64,000 nt of DNA from Desulfofundulus thermobenzoicus (GTDB lineage Bacteria > Bacillota > Desulfotomaculia > Desulfotomaculales > Desulfovirgulaceae), in NCBI RefSeq assembly GCF_009428905.1, contig NZ_WHYR01000014.1, positions 1 through 64,000 on the forward strand, written 5' to 3'. The notes under the pieces are model-generated. The model was given only the letters and a program-made list of their open reading frames with translations. It was not told where the DNA came from and searched no databases. The position numbers and the translations under genes are program-made. Each line of letters opens with the position of its first letter. The stretch's first letter is position 1. Shown here piece by piece: positions 1-8,476 of this stretch.

Positions 1-296
1 CCCCCGCCCACCACCAGCACATCCACATCGTAATCGACACGGCTGAGGTCCACACGGTCGGGGTCAATACGGCTGTAGGCCTCCAGGAGATCCACCAGTT
101 CGTTTTGCATACGCTGTCCCCTGTTGGGACCCACCCTGACCGGCCGCATCCCGTCGGGACGAAAATCGGGGTGGCACTGTTCCAGCAGGCGGTTTTTTTC
201 CTCCGGCGTCAGGCGCGGGATTTCCTGCTGGAGGCGAAAGGCGCGGGTAGCTTCCAGCTTTTTAATTGATTCCTGCATTGCTTCAGGATAGCCCAC
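1..296 (-). CDS. FAD flavoprotein subunit, fumarate reductase/tricarballylate dehydrogenase-like (partial, N-terminus only)
   Basis: About 98 N-terminal codons are present and the gene runs off the left edge. The GTG start is chosen because GGAGGAG lies 7 nt upstream. The visible protein has a charged leader (residues about 5-75) followed by DVDVLVVGGG, the first strand and glycine turn of an FAD Rossmann fold. It follows the Fe-S gene by 20 nt, and such pairs are typical of fumarate reductase, thiol:fumarate reductase and TcuAB-type dehydrogenases. Because the operon also encodes a TRAP importer, a PrpF isomerase and an isocitrate dehydrogenase-like enzyme, I infer oxidation or reduction of a di- or tricarboxylate. 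The catalytic domain is outside the window, so the substrate cannot be judged. Confidence 0.7.
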   Translation of the reverse strand, partial: MGYPEAMQESIKKLEATRAFRLQQEIPRLTPEEKNRLLEQCHPDFRPDGMRPVRVGPNRGQRMQNELVDLLEAYSRIDPDRVDLSRVDYDVDVLVVGG

Positions 297-316
297 CTGA
301 AATCTCCTCCCCGGCG

Positions 317-997
317 TTATAGCTTTTCAAATTCCCGTTCCACGTAAAGTTTCTTTAATTCTTCTTCACTGGCGGCGGCAATGGCATCCAGATCCCGGTC
401 ATAGCGGCCGGCCCGGATGGCGGCCACCCGTTCCTGCAGGTGCCGGGGTTTGGGCCGCATGTGCCTGCTGTAATACCGGCGGACAAAAATGGCAATGTTG
501 TACGGCACCAGCTGGGCCGGGCAGCGGGAGGCGCACAGGCCGCACATGATGCAGTCAAAGGACAGTTCCGCCGCCCGGGCAAAATCCCCCCGTACCGCCG
601 CGGCCACATAATACATGGGCTGCAACTTCTGCGGGCAGACACTGGTGCAGGTGTTGCACCCCAGGCAGCGGGTGGCCTCCGGGTAGAGCTGCAGCAGGGT
701 TTCCAGGGGGGAGCCCGCCTGCTCCAGATCATACACGGCTTTGTTTACCGGAAAGTAGGGCAGCTGTACCAGGGTCATGTGGGGCACCACCGGCGTCTGG
801 CAGGCCAGTCCCACCTGAATGCGGAAATTGCCGGGCACCCGGTAATAGGTGGCGCAGGCGCCGCAGAACCCGCCCCGGCAGCCGCACCCGCGGATCAGCC
901 GGTAACCCGCCCACTCCAGGGCTTTCATAATGGTAAGGCCCTCGGGTACGTCGTAGCGCTTCCCCATGATGTAGACTGGAATTAACGACTCTGCCAC
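317..997 (-). CDS. Fe-S electron-transfer subunit with 2Fe-2S and two 4Fe-4S motifs (SdhB/FrdB/TcuB-like)
   Basis: The 226-residue protein has an N-terminal plant-ferredoxin-type domain (residues about 5-80) with cysteines in GCGCRGGFCGAC plus a later Cys at about 65 (LACQTP). Two cysteine clusters follow, CLGCNTCTSVCPQ (about 111-123) and CIMCGLCASRCPA (about 149-161), so it should carry one 2Fe-2S and two 4Fe-4S centres. This is the build of soluble FrdB/TfrB-type proteins that take electrons to or from a partner flavoprotein, here the next gene. The GTG start follows GGAGGTAG. The isocitrate dehydrogenase-like gene ends 14 nt upstream, so the genes are almost certainly cotranscribed. No membrane anchor gene is visible. 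Confidence 0.8.
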   Translation of the reverse strand: MAESLIPVYIMGKRYDVPEGLTIMKALEWAGYRLIRGCGCRGGFCGACATYYRVPGNFRIQVGLACQTPVVPHMTLVQLPYFPVNKAVYDLEQAGSPLETLLQLYPEATRCLGCNTCTSVCPQKLQPMYYVAAAVRGDFARAAELSFDCIMCGLCASRCPAQLVPYNIAIFVRRYYSRHMRPKPRHLQERVAAIRAGRYDRDLDAIAAASEEELKKLYVEREFEKL

Positions 998-1011
998 AGG
1001 GGACTACCTCC

Positions 1012-2013
1012 TTACCCGCGCATTTTGTCCACAACGGCCCCGGCCATTGCGGAGGTGCTGGCGGTACCACCCAGGTCGTAGGTAACCACCCGTCCTTCGC
1101 GGATCACTTCGGCCAGCGCCCTTTCCACCCGGTCAGCCGCTTCTTTTTCACCCAGGTGTTTGAGCATCATGACGGCGGAAAAAATCATGGCCGCGGGATT
1201 CACCCTGTTCTGCCCGGCGTATTTGGGGGCGCTGCCGTGCACGGGTTCAAAGATGGCTATATCGGTGCCGATATTCGCCCCCGGGGCCATCCCCAGACCG
1301 CCCACCAGGCCGGCACAGAGATCCGATATGATGTCCCCGTAGAGGTTGGGCATCACCAGCACATCGTACAGCTCCGGTTTTTGCACCAGCTGCATGCACA
1401 TGTTGTCCACAATGCGGTCCTCAAACTCAATCTGGGGGTAATCCCCGGCTACCTGCCGGGCCACGGCCAGAAACAGGCCGTCGGTACATTTCATGATGTT
1501 GGCCTTGTGCACCGCCGTCACTTTTTTGCGCCCTTCCCGCACGGCATATTCAAAGGCAAAGCGGACGATCCGTTCCGCCCCCCGGCGGGTGATGATCTTG
1601 ATGCTTTCGGCGGCGTCTTCCCCCACCATGTGTTCGATACCGGCATAGAGGTCCTCGGTATTTTCCCGGACCACCACCAGGTCCACCCGATCATAGCGGG
1701 TTTTGACCCCCGCATAGGTCCGGGCGGGCCGCAGGTTGACATATAAATCAAATTCTTTGCGCAAAGCAACGTTCACACTGCGGAACCCGGTGCCCACGGG
1801 GGTGGTCAGGGGTCCCTTCAGGGCCACCCTGTTTTTTCTGATGGAGGCCAGGGTATCCTCCGGCAAAAGGGTGCCGTATTCCTTCAGGGCGGTTTCCCCG
1901 GCCAGTTTCTCCTCCCACCGGATGGGCACCCCGGTGGCCGCCAGCACCGTTTTGGTGGCGGCCGTGATATCGGGGCCGATGCCGTCCCCGGGAATCAGGG
2001 TAATGGTATACAT
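1012..2013 (-). CDS. NAD-type isocitrate/isopropylmalate dehydrogenase family protein
   Basis: The 333-residue protein belongs to the beta-decarboxylating dehydrogenases (isocitrate, homoisocitrate, isopropylmalate, tartrate). It shows the nucleotide/substrate start [13 protein letters not shown], the substrate-binding loop around [18 protein letters not shown], the catalytic Tyr/Lys regions ([13 protein letters not shown] and [12 protein letters not shown]), the metal-binding Asp motif [10 protein letters not shown] and the cofactor loop [15 protein letters not shown]. The length and motifs fit the short NAD-dependent isocitrate dehydrogenases of anaerobes. In this operon it would oxidise isocitrate to 2-oxoglutarate after import and isomerisation of an aconitate-like acid. 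The exact substrate is inferred from context. The spacing to prpF upstream is 35 nt. Confidence 0.82.
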   Translation of the reverse strand: MYTITLIPGDGIGPDITAATKTVLAATGVPIRWEEKLAGETALKEYGTLLPEDTLASIRKNRVALKGPLTTPVGTGFRSVNVALRKEFDLYVNLRPARTYAGVKTRYDRVDLVVVRENTEDLYAGIEHMVGEDAAESIKIITRRGAERIVRFAFEYAVREGRKKVTAVHKANIMKCTDGLFLAVARQVAGDYPQIEFEDRIVDNMCMQLVQKPELYDVLVMPNLYGDIISDLCAGLVGGLGMAPGANIGTDIAIFEPVHGSAPKYAGQNRVNPAAMIFSAVMMLKHLGEKEAADRVERALAEVIREGRVVTYDLGGTASTSAMAGAVVDKMRG

Positions 2014-2048
2014 TTACGCCTCTCCCCTCTCAAATAATGGTTAGTCGC

Positions 2049-3215
2049 CTATTTTTCCGGCCAGTAAATCTGGCGCGGCACGTAGACAAACCCGTCCATA
2101 ATGCGCCGGGCCGTGCGGGCCACGGCGGCCTTTTCCAGGCGGGGACCGCCGCCGGCGTCCCGGGCAATTTCTATTTCGAACTCCAGGACACCGGCAGGAT
2201 GGCCCAGCCTGACCACCCTGCCCTGCCGGGCGGCATGGCCCAGAACGCGGCTGACCACCGTCCCTTCCAGTTTGGCGGCGGTGGCCGTGCAGATTCCGCC
2301 CGTGACGGCGAAGGCCTTGTGCATCTTCTGCATGGACATGGTCCGGGCCACCAGGTCAATCTGACCGGCGGCGATCACCCGGCCGTCACTGGTCCGGTAG
2401 TCACAGGGCGGGGAGACAAAGACAATCTTGGGTACCGCCGGGCTTTTGGCCGTGGCCTCATGCCGGCCGGCCAAACCCATCATTTCCGCGGCAATACTGC
2501 GGATTTCCTCAATGCGGGCCAGCAACTGCGGGTCGCTGTTCACCGCATCGGGCAGTTCCACGCCGGTCAGCCCCAGGTCCGCCGCCCGGAAGAACACCGC
2601 CGGATTGGCCGCGTCCACCAGGGATACGGTCAGCCCGGTGCCGTCGGACAGGATTATTTCGTCCTGCAAATTGCCGGTGGGGAGCAATTTGCCGGTCACC
2701 GCCCCCCCCGAATCCAGGAAGTTCAGGGTGATGCGGGCACCGGTGCCGGGTACGCCGTCGATGGCCAGGTCGCCCCCGGTGAGGGCCCTGCCGTCCTTTA
2801 CGGGCACTTCCGCCGCAATGATTTTCCCGGTGTTGGTATTGAAAATGCGCACCGTGGTCACCGGCTCCACCGCCTTAACCAGGCCCTCGTCGACGGCAAA
2901 GGGACCCACGGCCGAAGAAATATTGCCGCAGTTGCCCCTGTAATCCACCAGGGGGGCCGTGATGCTCACCTGCCCGAAGGTATAATCCACATCGGCGTCC
3001 GGCCTGCCGGAGCGCCCGATGATGGCCACCTTGCTGGTTAAAGAATCCGCCCCGCCCAGGCCGTTAATCTGCCGGGGATCGGGGCTGCCGAAAATGGCCA
3101 GGATCACCCGGTCGCGGATAACCGGATCCCGGGGCAGATCGTTTTCCAGGAGGAACACCCCTTTGCTGGTGCCTCCCCGGATGATGGCGCAGCGTATTCT
3201 TTCAAACTCACGCAT
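2049..3215 (-). CDS. prpF: PrpF/AcnD-accessory family isomerase (methylaconitate or aconitate isomerase-like)
   Basis: The 388-residue protein matches the PrpF family of diaminopimelate-epimerase fold. It begins with RCAIIRGGTSKGVFLLENDL and carries the catalytic-cysteine segment YRGNCGNISSAVGPFAV near residue 95-110. Family members move a C=C double bond in 2-methylaconitate, and relatives isomerise trans- and cis-aconitate, oxalomesaconate or itaconate derivatives. No methylcitrate cycle genes (prpB, prpC, acnD) are present. With the isocitrate dehydrogenase-like gene downstream and a TRAP importer upstream, an aconitate-type substrate is more likely; this is inference. The ATG lies 10 nt after GGGAGG. 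Its expression is probably set by the terminator-containing leader at 3254-3397. Confidence 0.8.
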   Translation of the reverse strand: MREFERIRCAIIRGGTSKGVFLLENDLPRDPVIRDRVILAIFGSPDPRQINGLGGADSLTSKVAIIGRSGRPDADVDYTFGQVSITAPLVDYRGNCGNISSAVGPFAVDEGLVKAVEPVTTVRIFNTNTGKIIAAEVPVKDGRALTGGDLAIDGVPGTGARITLNFLDSGGAVTGKLLPTGNLQDEIILSDGTGLTVSLVDAANPAVFFRAADLGLTGVELPDAVNSDPQLLARIEEIRSIAAEMMGLAGRHEATAKSPAVPKIVFVSPPCDYRTSDGRVIAAGQIDLVARTMSMQKMHKAFAVTGGICTATAAKLEGTVVSRVLGHAARQGRVVRLGHPAGVLEFEIEIARDAGGGPRLEKAAVARTARRIMDGFVYVPRQIYWPEK

Positions 3216-3253
3216 TTATGCTCAACCTCCCGCCCTATCTTTTATGGAACCTT

Positions 3254-3397
3254 GTAAAACAACAAGGCAACCAGCATGTAACTTTTGCTGTTACAACTGG
3301 TTGCCTTATCCACTCCGGCCGCCCGGTCCCCCCGGGCGGTGGCAGATAACCGCAGTTGCACCGGAGTTCCCGGCCTCCCGGCCCCAAAGAAACTCCC
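3254..3397 (-). promoter_or_regulatory. Candidate riboswitch-like leader with intrinsic terminator before prpF
   Basis: Read on the minus strand, a 6-bp stem (CAACTG at 3353-3358 with CAGTTG at 3294-3299) encloses a conserved TATCT stretch, a 7-8 bp GC stem-loop (3319-3339) and the strand GAGTGGATAAGG. The 3' side of that closing stem is also part of the 5' arm of an 11-bp terminator (3264-3274 with 3297-3307) followed by TTGTTGTTTT. The two structures exclude each other, as in transcription-attenuating riboswitches. A further hairpin (GGAGTT/AACTCC) lies at about 3365-3397. The same arrangement is found before dctP. The identity of any ligand is unknown. Confidence 0.6.
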
Positions 3398-3452
3398 CGG
3401 TATGAAGAAGTATGCAGTTGTTCATTTTCACGATCAACTTCCCGTTTAAATT

Positions 3453-4730
3453 TTAGCGCATCAACGACGGCAGGTAAAGGGAGATTTTCGGGAACAGCAC
3501 CAGACAGATAAGGCCAAGGATCATTACCAGAATAAAGGGCAGTATACCCCTGACCACCTCTTCCAGGCGTTCCCGGCCGATGCCGCTGACTACAAAAAGG
3601 TTCAACCCCACCGGGGGCGTAATCATGGCCAGTTCCATATTCACCACCATCACCACCGCAAAATGGATCATGCTGATATCCAGGTGTTTAATGATGGGAA
3701 TAAGCACCGGAAGGGTGATCAGCACAATAGAGACGGCTTCCAGGAACATGCCCATGATGAAAAACATGGTCTGCACGGCCACCCAGAACATGGCCACCCC
3801 CAGGTTGCTGTTGCTGATCCACTGGGCAATTTTATAGGGAATCTGCTCACTGGTTAAATACATGGCAAAGGTCATGGCCGCCGGAATAATCAGGAAAATC
3901 ATCGCCGTGATGCCGATGGATTCTCTGAGAATGGAATGGAATTTGCTCCAGGTCATCTCACGGTAAATGAAGATTGTCACGAAAAGGGCGTAAAATATTG
4001 ATACTATGGAAGCCTCCGTAGGCGTGCATACGCCGCCGTAAATGGTCCCCAGGATGAGCACGGGCAGCAGGAAACCGGGAATGGCCTTATATGTGTATTC
4101 CCACCTGGTTTTCCAGTCGGTTTTCGGTTCGCCGCCGTAATTTTTAATGCGGGCATAGATGATGGCCGTGACCAGCAGCACGCCGCCCAGGAATATCCCC
4201 GGCAATACACCGGCCATGAACAATTTGCCGATGGATTCACTGGCTGTGACGCCGATGAGCACAAAGGTGATACTGGGCGGGATTAAGATCCCCAGGGTGC
4301 CGGAGGCGGCCACCAGCCCCATGGCATAACGTTTTTCATAACCAGCCTCCACCATGGCCGGTATCAGAATACCGCCAATGGCCGCCGCGGTAGCCGGACT
4401 GGAACCCGATATGGCCGCAAAGATCATACAGGCCAGGATGGTGACTATGGAAAGCCCGCCCCGCAGGTGGCCGACCCAGGCCCGCAGGGCGGCAATCAGG
4501 TATCGGGATATGCCGCCATGGGCCATAATGGCGCCGGCCAGGACAAAGCCGGGAATGGCCATTAAAGGCGGTGATTCCAGGGCGGAAAACATCTTCTGGG
4601 CTACCATGTACAGGTTAAAATCTGTGGTTACCGCCATGGTTACCACACTGGAAATGGCCAGGCTCAGGGCGATGGGGACGTTTAAAAGAAACAATACTAC
4701 GAAAAGACTAAATAGAAGAGCCGCCTCCAT
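3453..4730 (-). CDS. dctM: TRAP transporter large permease (DctM family)
   Basis: The 425-residue protein is very hydrophobic with about 11-12 predicted membrane spans and the DctM signatures: GFVLAGAIMAHGG at about 60, the glycine-rich segment AAISGSSPATAAAIGGILIP at about 105, and the final PPVGLNLFVVSGI repeat. It is the transport channel of a tripartite ATP-independent periplasmic system that imports organic acids with Na+ or H+. It overlaps the end of dctQ by 23 nt, which suggests coupled translation. The downstream gap to prpF holds a conditional terminator, so transporter and catabolic genes can be separately tuned. Substrate class (C4-dicarboxylate or tricarboxylate) is inferred only from neighbours. 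Confidence 0.92.
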   Translation of the reverse strand: MEAALLFSLFVVLFLLNVPIALSLAISSVVTMAVTTDFNLYMVAQKMFSALESPPLMAIPGFVLAGAIMAHGGISRYLIAALRAWVGHLRGGLSIVTILACMIFAAISGSSPATAAAIGGILIPAMVEAGYEKRYAMGLVAASGTLGILIPPSITFVLIGVTASESIGKLFMAGVLPGIFLGGVLLVTAIIYARIKNYGGEPKTDWKTRWEYTYKAIPGFLLPVLILGTIYGGVCTPTEASIVSIFYALFVTIFIYREMTWSKFHSILRESIGITAMIFLIIPAAMTFAMYLTSEQIPYKIAQWISNSNLGVAMFWVAVQTMFFIMGMFLEAVSIVLITLPVLIPIIKHLDISMIHFAVVMVVNMELAMITPPVGLNLFVVSGIGRERLEEVVRGILPFILVMILGLICLVLFPKISLYLPSLMR

Positions 4731-5265
4731 GGTGGGATACCACCCCCTTATTTCTGTCTGCGATTTCCCTGGTCTTTTCTTTGAACCAGCCCTTTCCCCC
4801 GTCCTTTAAAAGACGATATAATTCTTCCATAAAACGAACGGCCAGCATCAAAGCGGCCAAAGGCACAAAAAAGTACACTATCCATAGGGGAAACTGGGTA
4901 TTCATGGACAGCTGACCGGTATGCACATATTTAATTTCCAATAGATAACCCATATAGGTAAGGAATAGGCAAAACAGGATGCTGGCTGTACTGGCAAATA
5001 TGCTTACGTAACGCTGTATTTTTAACGGCAGAAAATCGTATAACAAATTAACCCGTATGTGACGCCCGTCCCGCTGGGCCAGGCTCCAGCCCAGAATACA
5101 CCCCCAGACCAGTATGTAAGTGGAAATCTCGTCCACCCAGAAAAGGGGATTTTTAAACACATACCGGCTGATTACCCCGTAGAAGATCAGTGTCACGCCG
5201 GCAAAGAAAAATACCCCGGCAACGGCATCCTCAAAAAGGGAATAAATACGCTGGAGACGGCTCAT
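4708..5265 (-). CDS. dctQ: TRAP transporter small permease (DctQ family)
   Basis: The 185-residue protein starts at MSRLQRIYSLFEDAVAG, with AAGGAG 9 nt upstream; longer upstream reading is not supported. Four membrane segments are visible (about 12-35, 50-68, 88-108, 130-150) with the DctQ-type motif FWVDEISTYILVWGCILGWSLA and RDGRHIRVNLLYD. It forms the membrane complex with DctM and contacts the binding protein. The gap of 219 nt from dctP holds a perfect GGGGTGCACCCC palindrome (5303-5314) and no other recognisable feature. Confidence 0.88.
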   Translation of the reverse strand: MSRLQRIYSLFEDAVAGVFFFAGVTLIFYGVISRYVFKNPLFWVDEISTYILVWGCILGWSLAQRDGRHIRVNLLYDFLPLKIQRYVSIFASTASILFCLFLTYMGYLLEIKYVHTGQLSMNTQFPLWIVYFFVPLAALMLAVRFMEELYRLLKDGGKGWFKEKTREIADRNKGVVSHHGGGSSI

Positions 5266-5484
5266 CTCTTTCCACTCCTTCGCCTTAAAACCGGGAACGG
5301 TTGGGGTGCACCCCATTACGACATATGTTGTACACCGCTCCGGGCGCCGCACCTGTTGCTCTTCAGCGGCGTGCACTGCATTCGCAGGCCACGAACAGGA
5401 CGGCACCCAGCCGGCGGTAGATTTGTCGGGCGGTTACCGGCGCACCCCAAGCCCTTCCCTTATATGCCTTTTCCCCGGCCGATA

Positions 5485-6510
5485 CTACTGGTTTACCTTT
5501 TTTGCCGCCTCAAAAAGCTCTTTGCCGATAATAGGTTCATACTTGGCCCACACCGGCTGCATGGCCTGTACGAACGCCTGGCGTTCCTGCGGCGTTAACT
5601 CGTACACTTTAATCTTCTGCTTTAATTTAGCCAGGCTTTCCTGGTCCAGTTTGTCGGCCTCCTGTCTTTCGTAATCGGTGGCTTCCTTCAGGCACTGCTC
5701 CACCGTTTGGCGCAGGTCCGCCGGCAGGCCGTCCCAGAATTGTTTGTTCACCACCACAATATAGGAGAGGTTGTTCACATTGGCTACGGTAAGATAATTG
5801 AGCACCTCGGCATATTTTTCGTTTTCGATGTTGTCAAAGGTGGCGATGGTCCCATCCACCACCTTTTGCTGCATGGCGGTGTAAACTTCACTGAAGGGAA
5901 TGTTGGAAGTCCCGGCGCCCAGTGCCTGGAAGATATCCACCAGCACACCACCGGCGGGAATGCGGAACTTCAGCCCCTGGAAATCGGCCGGGGTTTTCAG
6001 TTCCTTCTTGCTGTTCATGAACTGCCGCATGCCGTTGGGCCAGGCCGTAAGACCGAGCATACCCTGTTTCTCCAGGCTTTGCAACAACTTCTTGCCCTCT
6101 TCACTGTCCCAGAAGCGGGAAGCGCCCTGGTTGTCCTTGAACAGGAAAGGCATGTCCCCAATCTGGAAACGGGGGTCAAAGCTGATCAGCTTGCCGGCCG
6201 AAGGGGCAATAAACTGCACATTGTTGGCCTGCAGGGCTTCAAACTCGTCCTTGTCCCCGTAAAGCTGGGATGATGGGAAAACCTGAATCTCCATCCGTCC
6301 CTTCGTACGCTCTTTGACCAGATCGGCAAACTTTTGCGCGGCCAGCCCTTTAGGCGTGCCGGGAGCCGTTACATGACTGAATTTGGCCACAATTTTCTCG
6401 GAAGACTGCTGATTCCCGGTTTCCTGTTTCCCGCCGCCGCAGCCGGCAACTAAAAATGATAGCAACAGCACCGAAGCGAAAAGTAATAGCAAATTTCTCC
6501 ATCTTTTCAT
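5485..6510 (-). CDS. dctP: TRAP transporter solute-binding lipoprotein (DctP family)
   Basis: The 341-residue protein has a lipoprotein signal peptide, a basic start MKRWRN, a hydrophobic core and the lipobox LVAGC at about residue 24, so it is anchored outside the membrane. The mature part is a DctP-type binding protein: KFSHVTAPGTPKGLAAQKFADLV, a segment around KFRIPAG (the Arg normally pairs with the substrate carboxylate) and FSEVYTAMQQKVVDGT. AAGGAGG lies 8 nt before the ATG. It is first in the transporter operon and is preceded by a structured leader with a strong terminator (6613-6713). Organic acid binding is expected; the exact acid is not readable from sequence. Confidence 0.93.
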   Translation of the reverse strand: MKRWRNLLLLFASVLLLSFLVAGCGGGKQETGNQQSSEKIVAKFSHVTAPGTPKGLAAQKFADLVKERTKGRMEIQVFPSSQLYGDKDEFEALQANNVQFIAPSAGKLISFDPRFQIGDMPFLFKDNQGASRFWDSEEGKKLLQSLEKQGMLGLTAWPNGMRQFMNSKKELKTPADFQGLKFRIPAGGVLVDIFQALGAGTSNIPFSEVYTAMQQKVVDGTIATFDNIENEKYAEVLNYLTVANVNNLSYIVVVNKQFWDGLPADLRQTVEQCLKEATDYERQEADKLDQESLAKLKQKIKVYELTPQERQAFVQAMQPVWAKYEPIIGKELFEAAKKVNQ

Positions 6511-6612
6511 TGCTAAAACCTCCTTATTTAAATCAATGAGAATTAGTTAGGATTTTTTATCCCGAAGCATCACCTCCAATTAATTTTAAAAATCAAAACC
6601 AAAATAAAAGTT

Positions 6613-6713
6613 TGAAAAATAAAAAATAGGCAACCACTTAACGCCCGGCGTAAACTGGCTACCTATCCACTCGTACCGTTCGATCACTCGAACGATTGTA
6701 GATATTACAGTTG
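6613..6713 (-). promoter_or_regulatory. Candidate riboswitch-like leader with intrinsic terminator before dctP
   Basis: On the minus strand CAACTG (6708-6713) can pair with CAGTTT (6652-6657), enclosing TATCT, a 7-bp stem with a GTGA loop (6677-6694) and GAGTGGATAGG. The terminator arms are 6626-6636 and 6656-6666 (11 pairs, two G-U) followed by TTTTTTATTTTT. The 3' strand of the closing stem overlaps the terminator arm. Joining segments are 13 and 19 nt, compared with 14 and 20 nt in the prpF leader, and the conserved bases sit in these joints while the enclosed stem differs in sequence but not in pairing. Confidence 0.62.
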
Positions 6714-6758
6714 ACCGACCAAAATTTATTAAGGACAGTATGATTATTTTTGCGGGTT

Positions 6759-7082
6759 TTAAGATCTGCCTTGTCCGGGACCGTTGAGATAAGTCCGGTA
6801 CAGATCTTTGAGGGCGGCCACCAGGGCATTCTGCGCCGCCCCGTGGTAATATTCCTTAATTTCCTGTATTGGCCCTTCTATACCATCTAAAAGGCTGTGG
6901 CCCACCAGAATTGAGCTGATGTAGTCCTGGGCCAGGGGAGTAACCAATGTGCAGGATGCCTGCACGATAACCCCGTATTTACGGTCAATTTCCGCCACAA
7001 TGGCCAGCGTGCCGTATATGCCCTTGGCGGCCATGCCCTGGGGAAGACTGGCATGGCCGGCCACAAACACCGTCTTTTTCAC
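6759..7082 (-). CDS. DUF3870-like small protein
   Basis: About 107 residues with the start KKTVFVAGHASLPQGMAAK and the central segment IDRKYGVIVQASCTLVTPLAQDY. I recognise this as the DUF3870 type, a small family of unknown function often found beside TRAP transporters or acid-catabolic genes. There is no membrane segment or known catalytic motif. GTG at 7082 is preferred because GGAGG lies 7 nt upstream; an in-frame TTG two codons earlier would be too close. It precedes the dctP leader, so it may be the first gene of the same transcription unit. Confidence 0.65.
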   Translation of the reverse strand: MKKTVFVAGHASLPQGMAAKGIYGTLAIVAEIDRKYGVIVQASCTLVTPLAQDYISSILVGHSLLDGIEGPIQEIKEYYHGAAQNALVAALKDLYRTYLNGPGQGRS

Positions 7083-7261
7083 CTTCAAGCCTCCATATAC
7101 GACAACTCTACCTGCAAATAACCATCATCACCATATATTATGGTGAATTATTTTCATCCTTCGGTGATGCTGCTTGAAAGCAGCATGGAGGTCCCGTGGC
7201 AACATACATTTCCCGTTTCCAATTTTCCGAAAACAATAGCGTTTATATTCGACATAAATAT

Positions 7262-8476
7262 TTAATTTTCCTCCTGCCCGGGGCTAAAAATTTTTCTGGG
7301 TTCCGCCAGGGATTTAACCACCCATACCGCATTGATCAGCAAAAGTGCACCGGTAACCGGGAAAACGGCATGCACACTAAACCGGGCGGCAATCAATCCC
7401 CCGGCCAGCGGCCCGGCAAAATTGCCCAAAAAAGTGGCGCTGGATATTATGCCGTAGGCCTTCCCCCGCTTTTCCTTCGGGAAAAGGTGCCCCACTATGG
7501 CATTGGCGGCGGGGAAAATGCCGGCCATGCAGAAACCCAGGAAAAATCTTAAAATGCCCAGCTGCCAGGGGGAACCGGCCAGGGTTTGGGCCAGATACAG
7601 GAAACCCGCACCGGTAAGGGACAGCACCAGGGTTAATTTGTAGCCGGCTCTGTCACTGCGGCGCCCCAGCACAGGGGCGCCCAGCACATTGGCCACACCC
7701 GTGGAAGCGATGATTATCCCGGCGATTAAGGACAGAAAGCGCTCATCCCGGTATAAGGATTTCACAAAGACAGGTACCATTGGTTCCACAATGCGTACGG
7801 ATAGCTGGGCAATGAAAATAACGACAAAAACAACCCATAGAGGGGTTTGTCCGGGGGAAGATCCACTTTCCTCCGCCGGATTGTGCATATCCCGCACGGT
7901 GCAGCCGGGGCCAAAACTTTCCCTGATCAAACTATATACCATTACCGCTGCCAGGGCGTTAATCAGTGTAATCAGATAGAAAACCGGATGGTAACCGTAA
8001 AGGCTGGCTATTAATCCACCAAAGAGGGGGCCCGTGATAGTCCCCGCCACCTGGGCCGTTTGTAAAAGCCCAAGGGCATAACCCAGGTGCTGTTCGGGCG
8101 TGTTCACCGCCACCAGGGCAATGGCTGCCGCATTAAAGCCGCTGAAGGCCCCCATCAAAGCCCTGACGGCCGTAAACTGGTAAACATTCTGCGCCAGACT
8201 TAAAAAGACGGCAAATACCGCCAGGGCAACCAGTGAGCGCAGAACCATAATTTTGCAGCCGAGGCGTTCGGTCATATTCCCCCACACCGGGGACATAATG
8301 GCCGAAGCCAGAAAATTGGCCGAGGCAATGATACCCGTCCAGACGGTTACGGCCCCCGGTTCTGTAACGCCCAGTTTCTCAATATAGAAGGGAAGGAAGG
8401 GCATGATCAGCTGCATTGCAGACATGACCAGAAACTGGGTCAGGCACAGGACGTACAAATTTTTTTTCCATAGCAA
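7262..8476 (-). CDS. Major facilitator superfamily transporter (multidrug-type)
   Basis: The 404-residue protein has 12 predicted membrane helices. The MFS loop motif between helices 2 and 3 is visible as SPVWGNMTERLGCKIMVLRS, and a matching motif in the second half is APVLGRRSDRAGYKL. The substrate is unknown; related proteins are drug or small-metabolite proton antiporters. TTG is used as start, behind a GGGGGA stretch. Downstream (7133-7186) are two short inverted repeats without a clear U-tract. The gene is probably monocistronic, since the kor operon ends 473 nt upstream. Confidence 0.85.
   Translation of the reverse strand: MLWKKNLYVLCLTQFLVMSAMQLIMPFLPFYIEKLGVTEPGAVTVWTGIIASANFLASAIMSPVWGNMTERLGCKIMVLRSLVALAVFAVFLSLAQNVYQFTAVRALMGAFSGFNAAAIALVAVNTPEQHLGYALGLLQTAQVAGTITGPLFGGLIASLYGYHPVFYLITLINALAAVMVYSLIRESFGPGCTVRDMHNPAEESGSSPGQTPLWVVFVVIFIAQLSVRIVEPMVPVFVKSLYRDERFLSLIAGIIIASTGVANVLGAPVLGRRSDRAGYKLTLVLSLTGAGFLYLAQTLAGSPWQLGILRFFLGFCMAGIFPAANAIVGHLFPKEKRGKAYGIISSATFLGNFAGPLAGGLIAARFSVHAVFPVTGALLLINAVWVVKSLAEPRKIFSPGQEEN

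Noticed and set aside
1-997. Assignment as succinate dehydrogenase SdhAB
   Set aside because: The Fe-S protein has no membrane partner gene in view and the flavoprotein is cut off; only a broader fumarate/tricarballylate-type call is supported.
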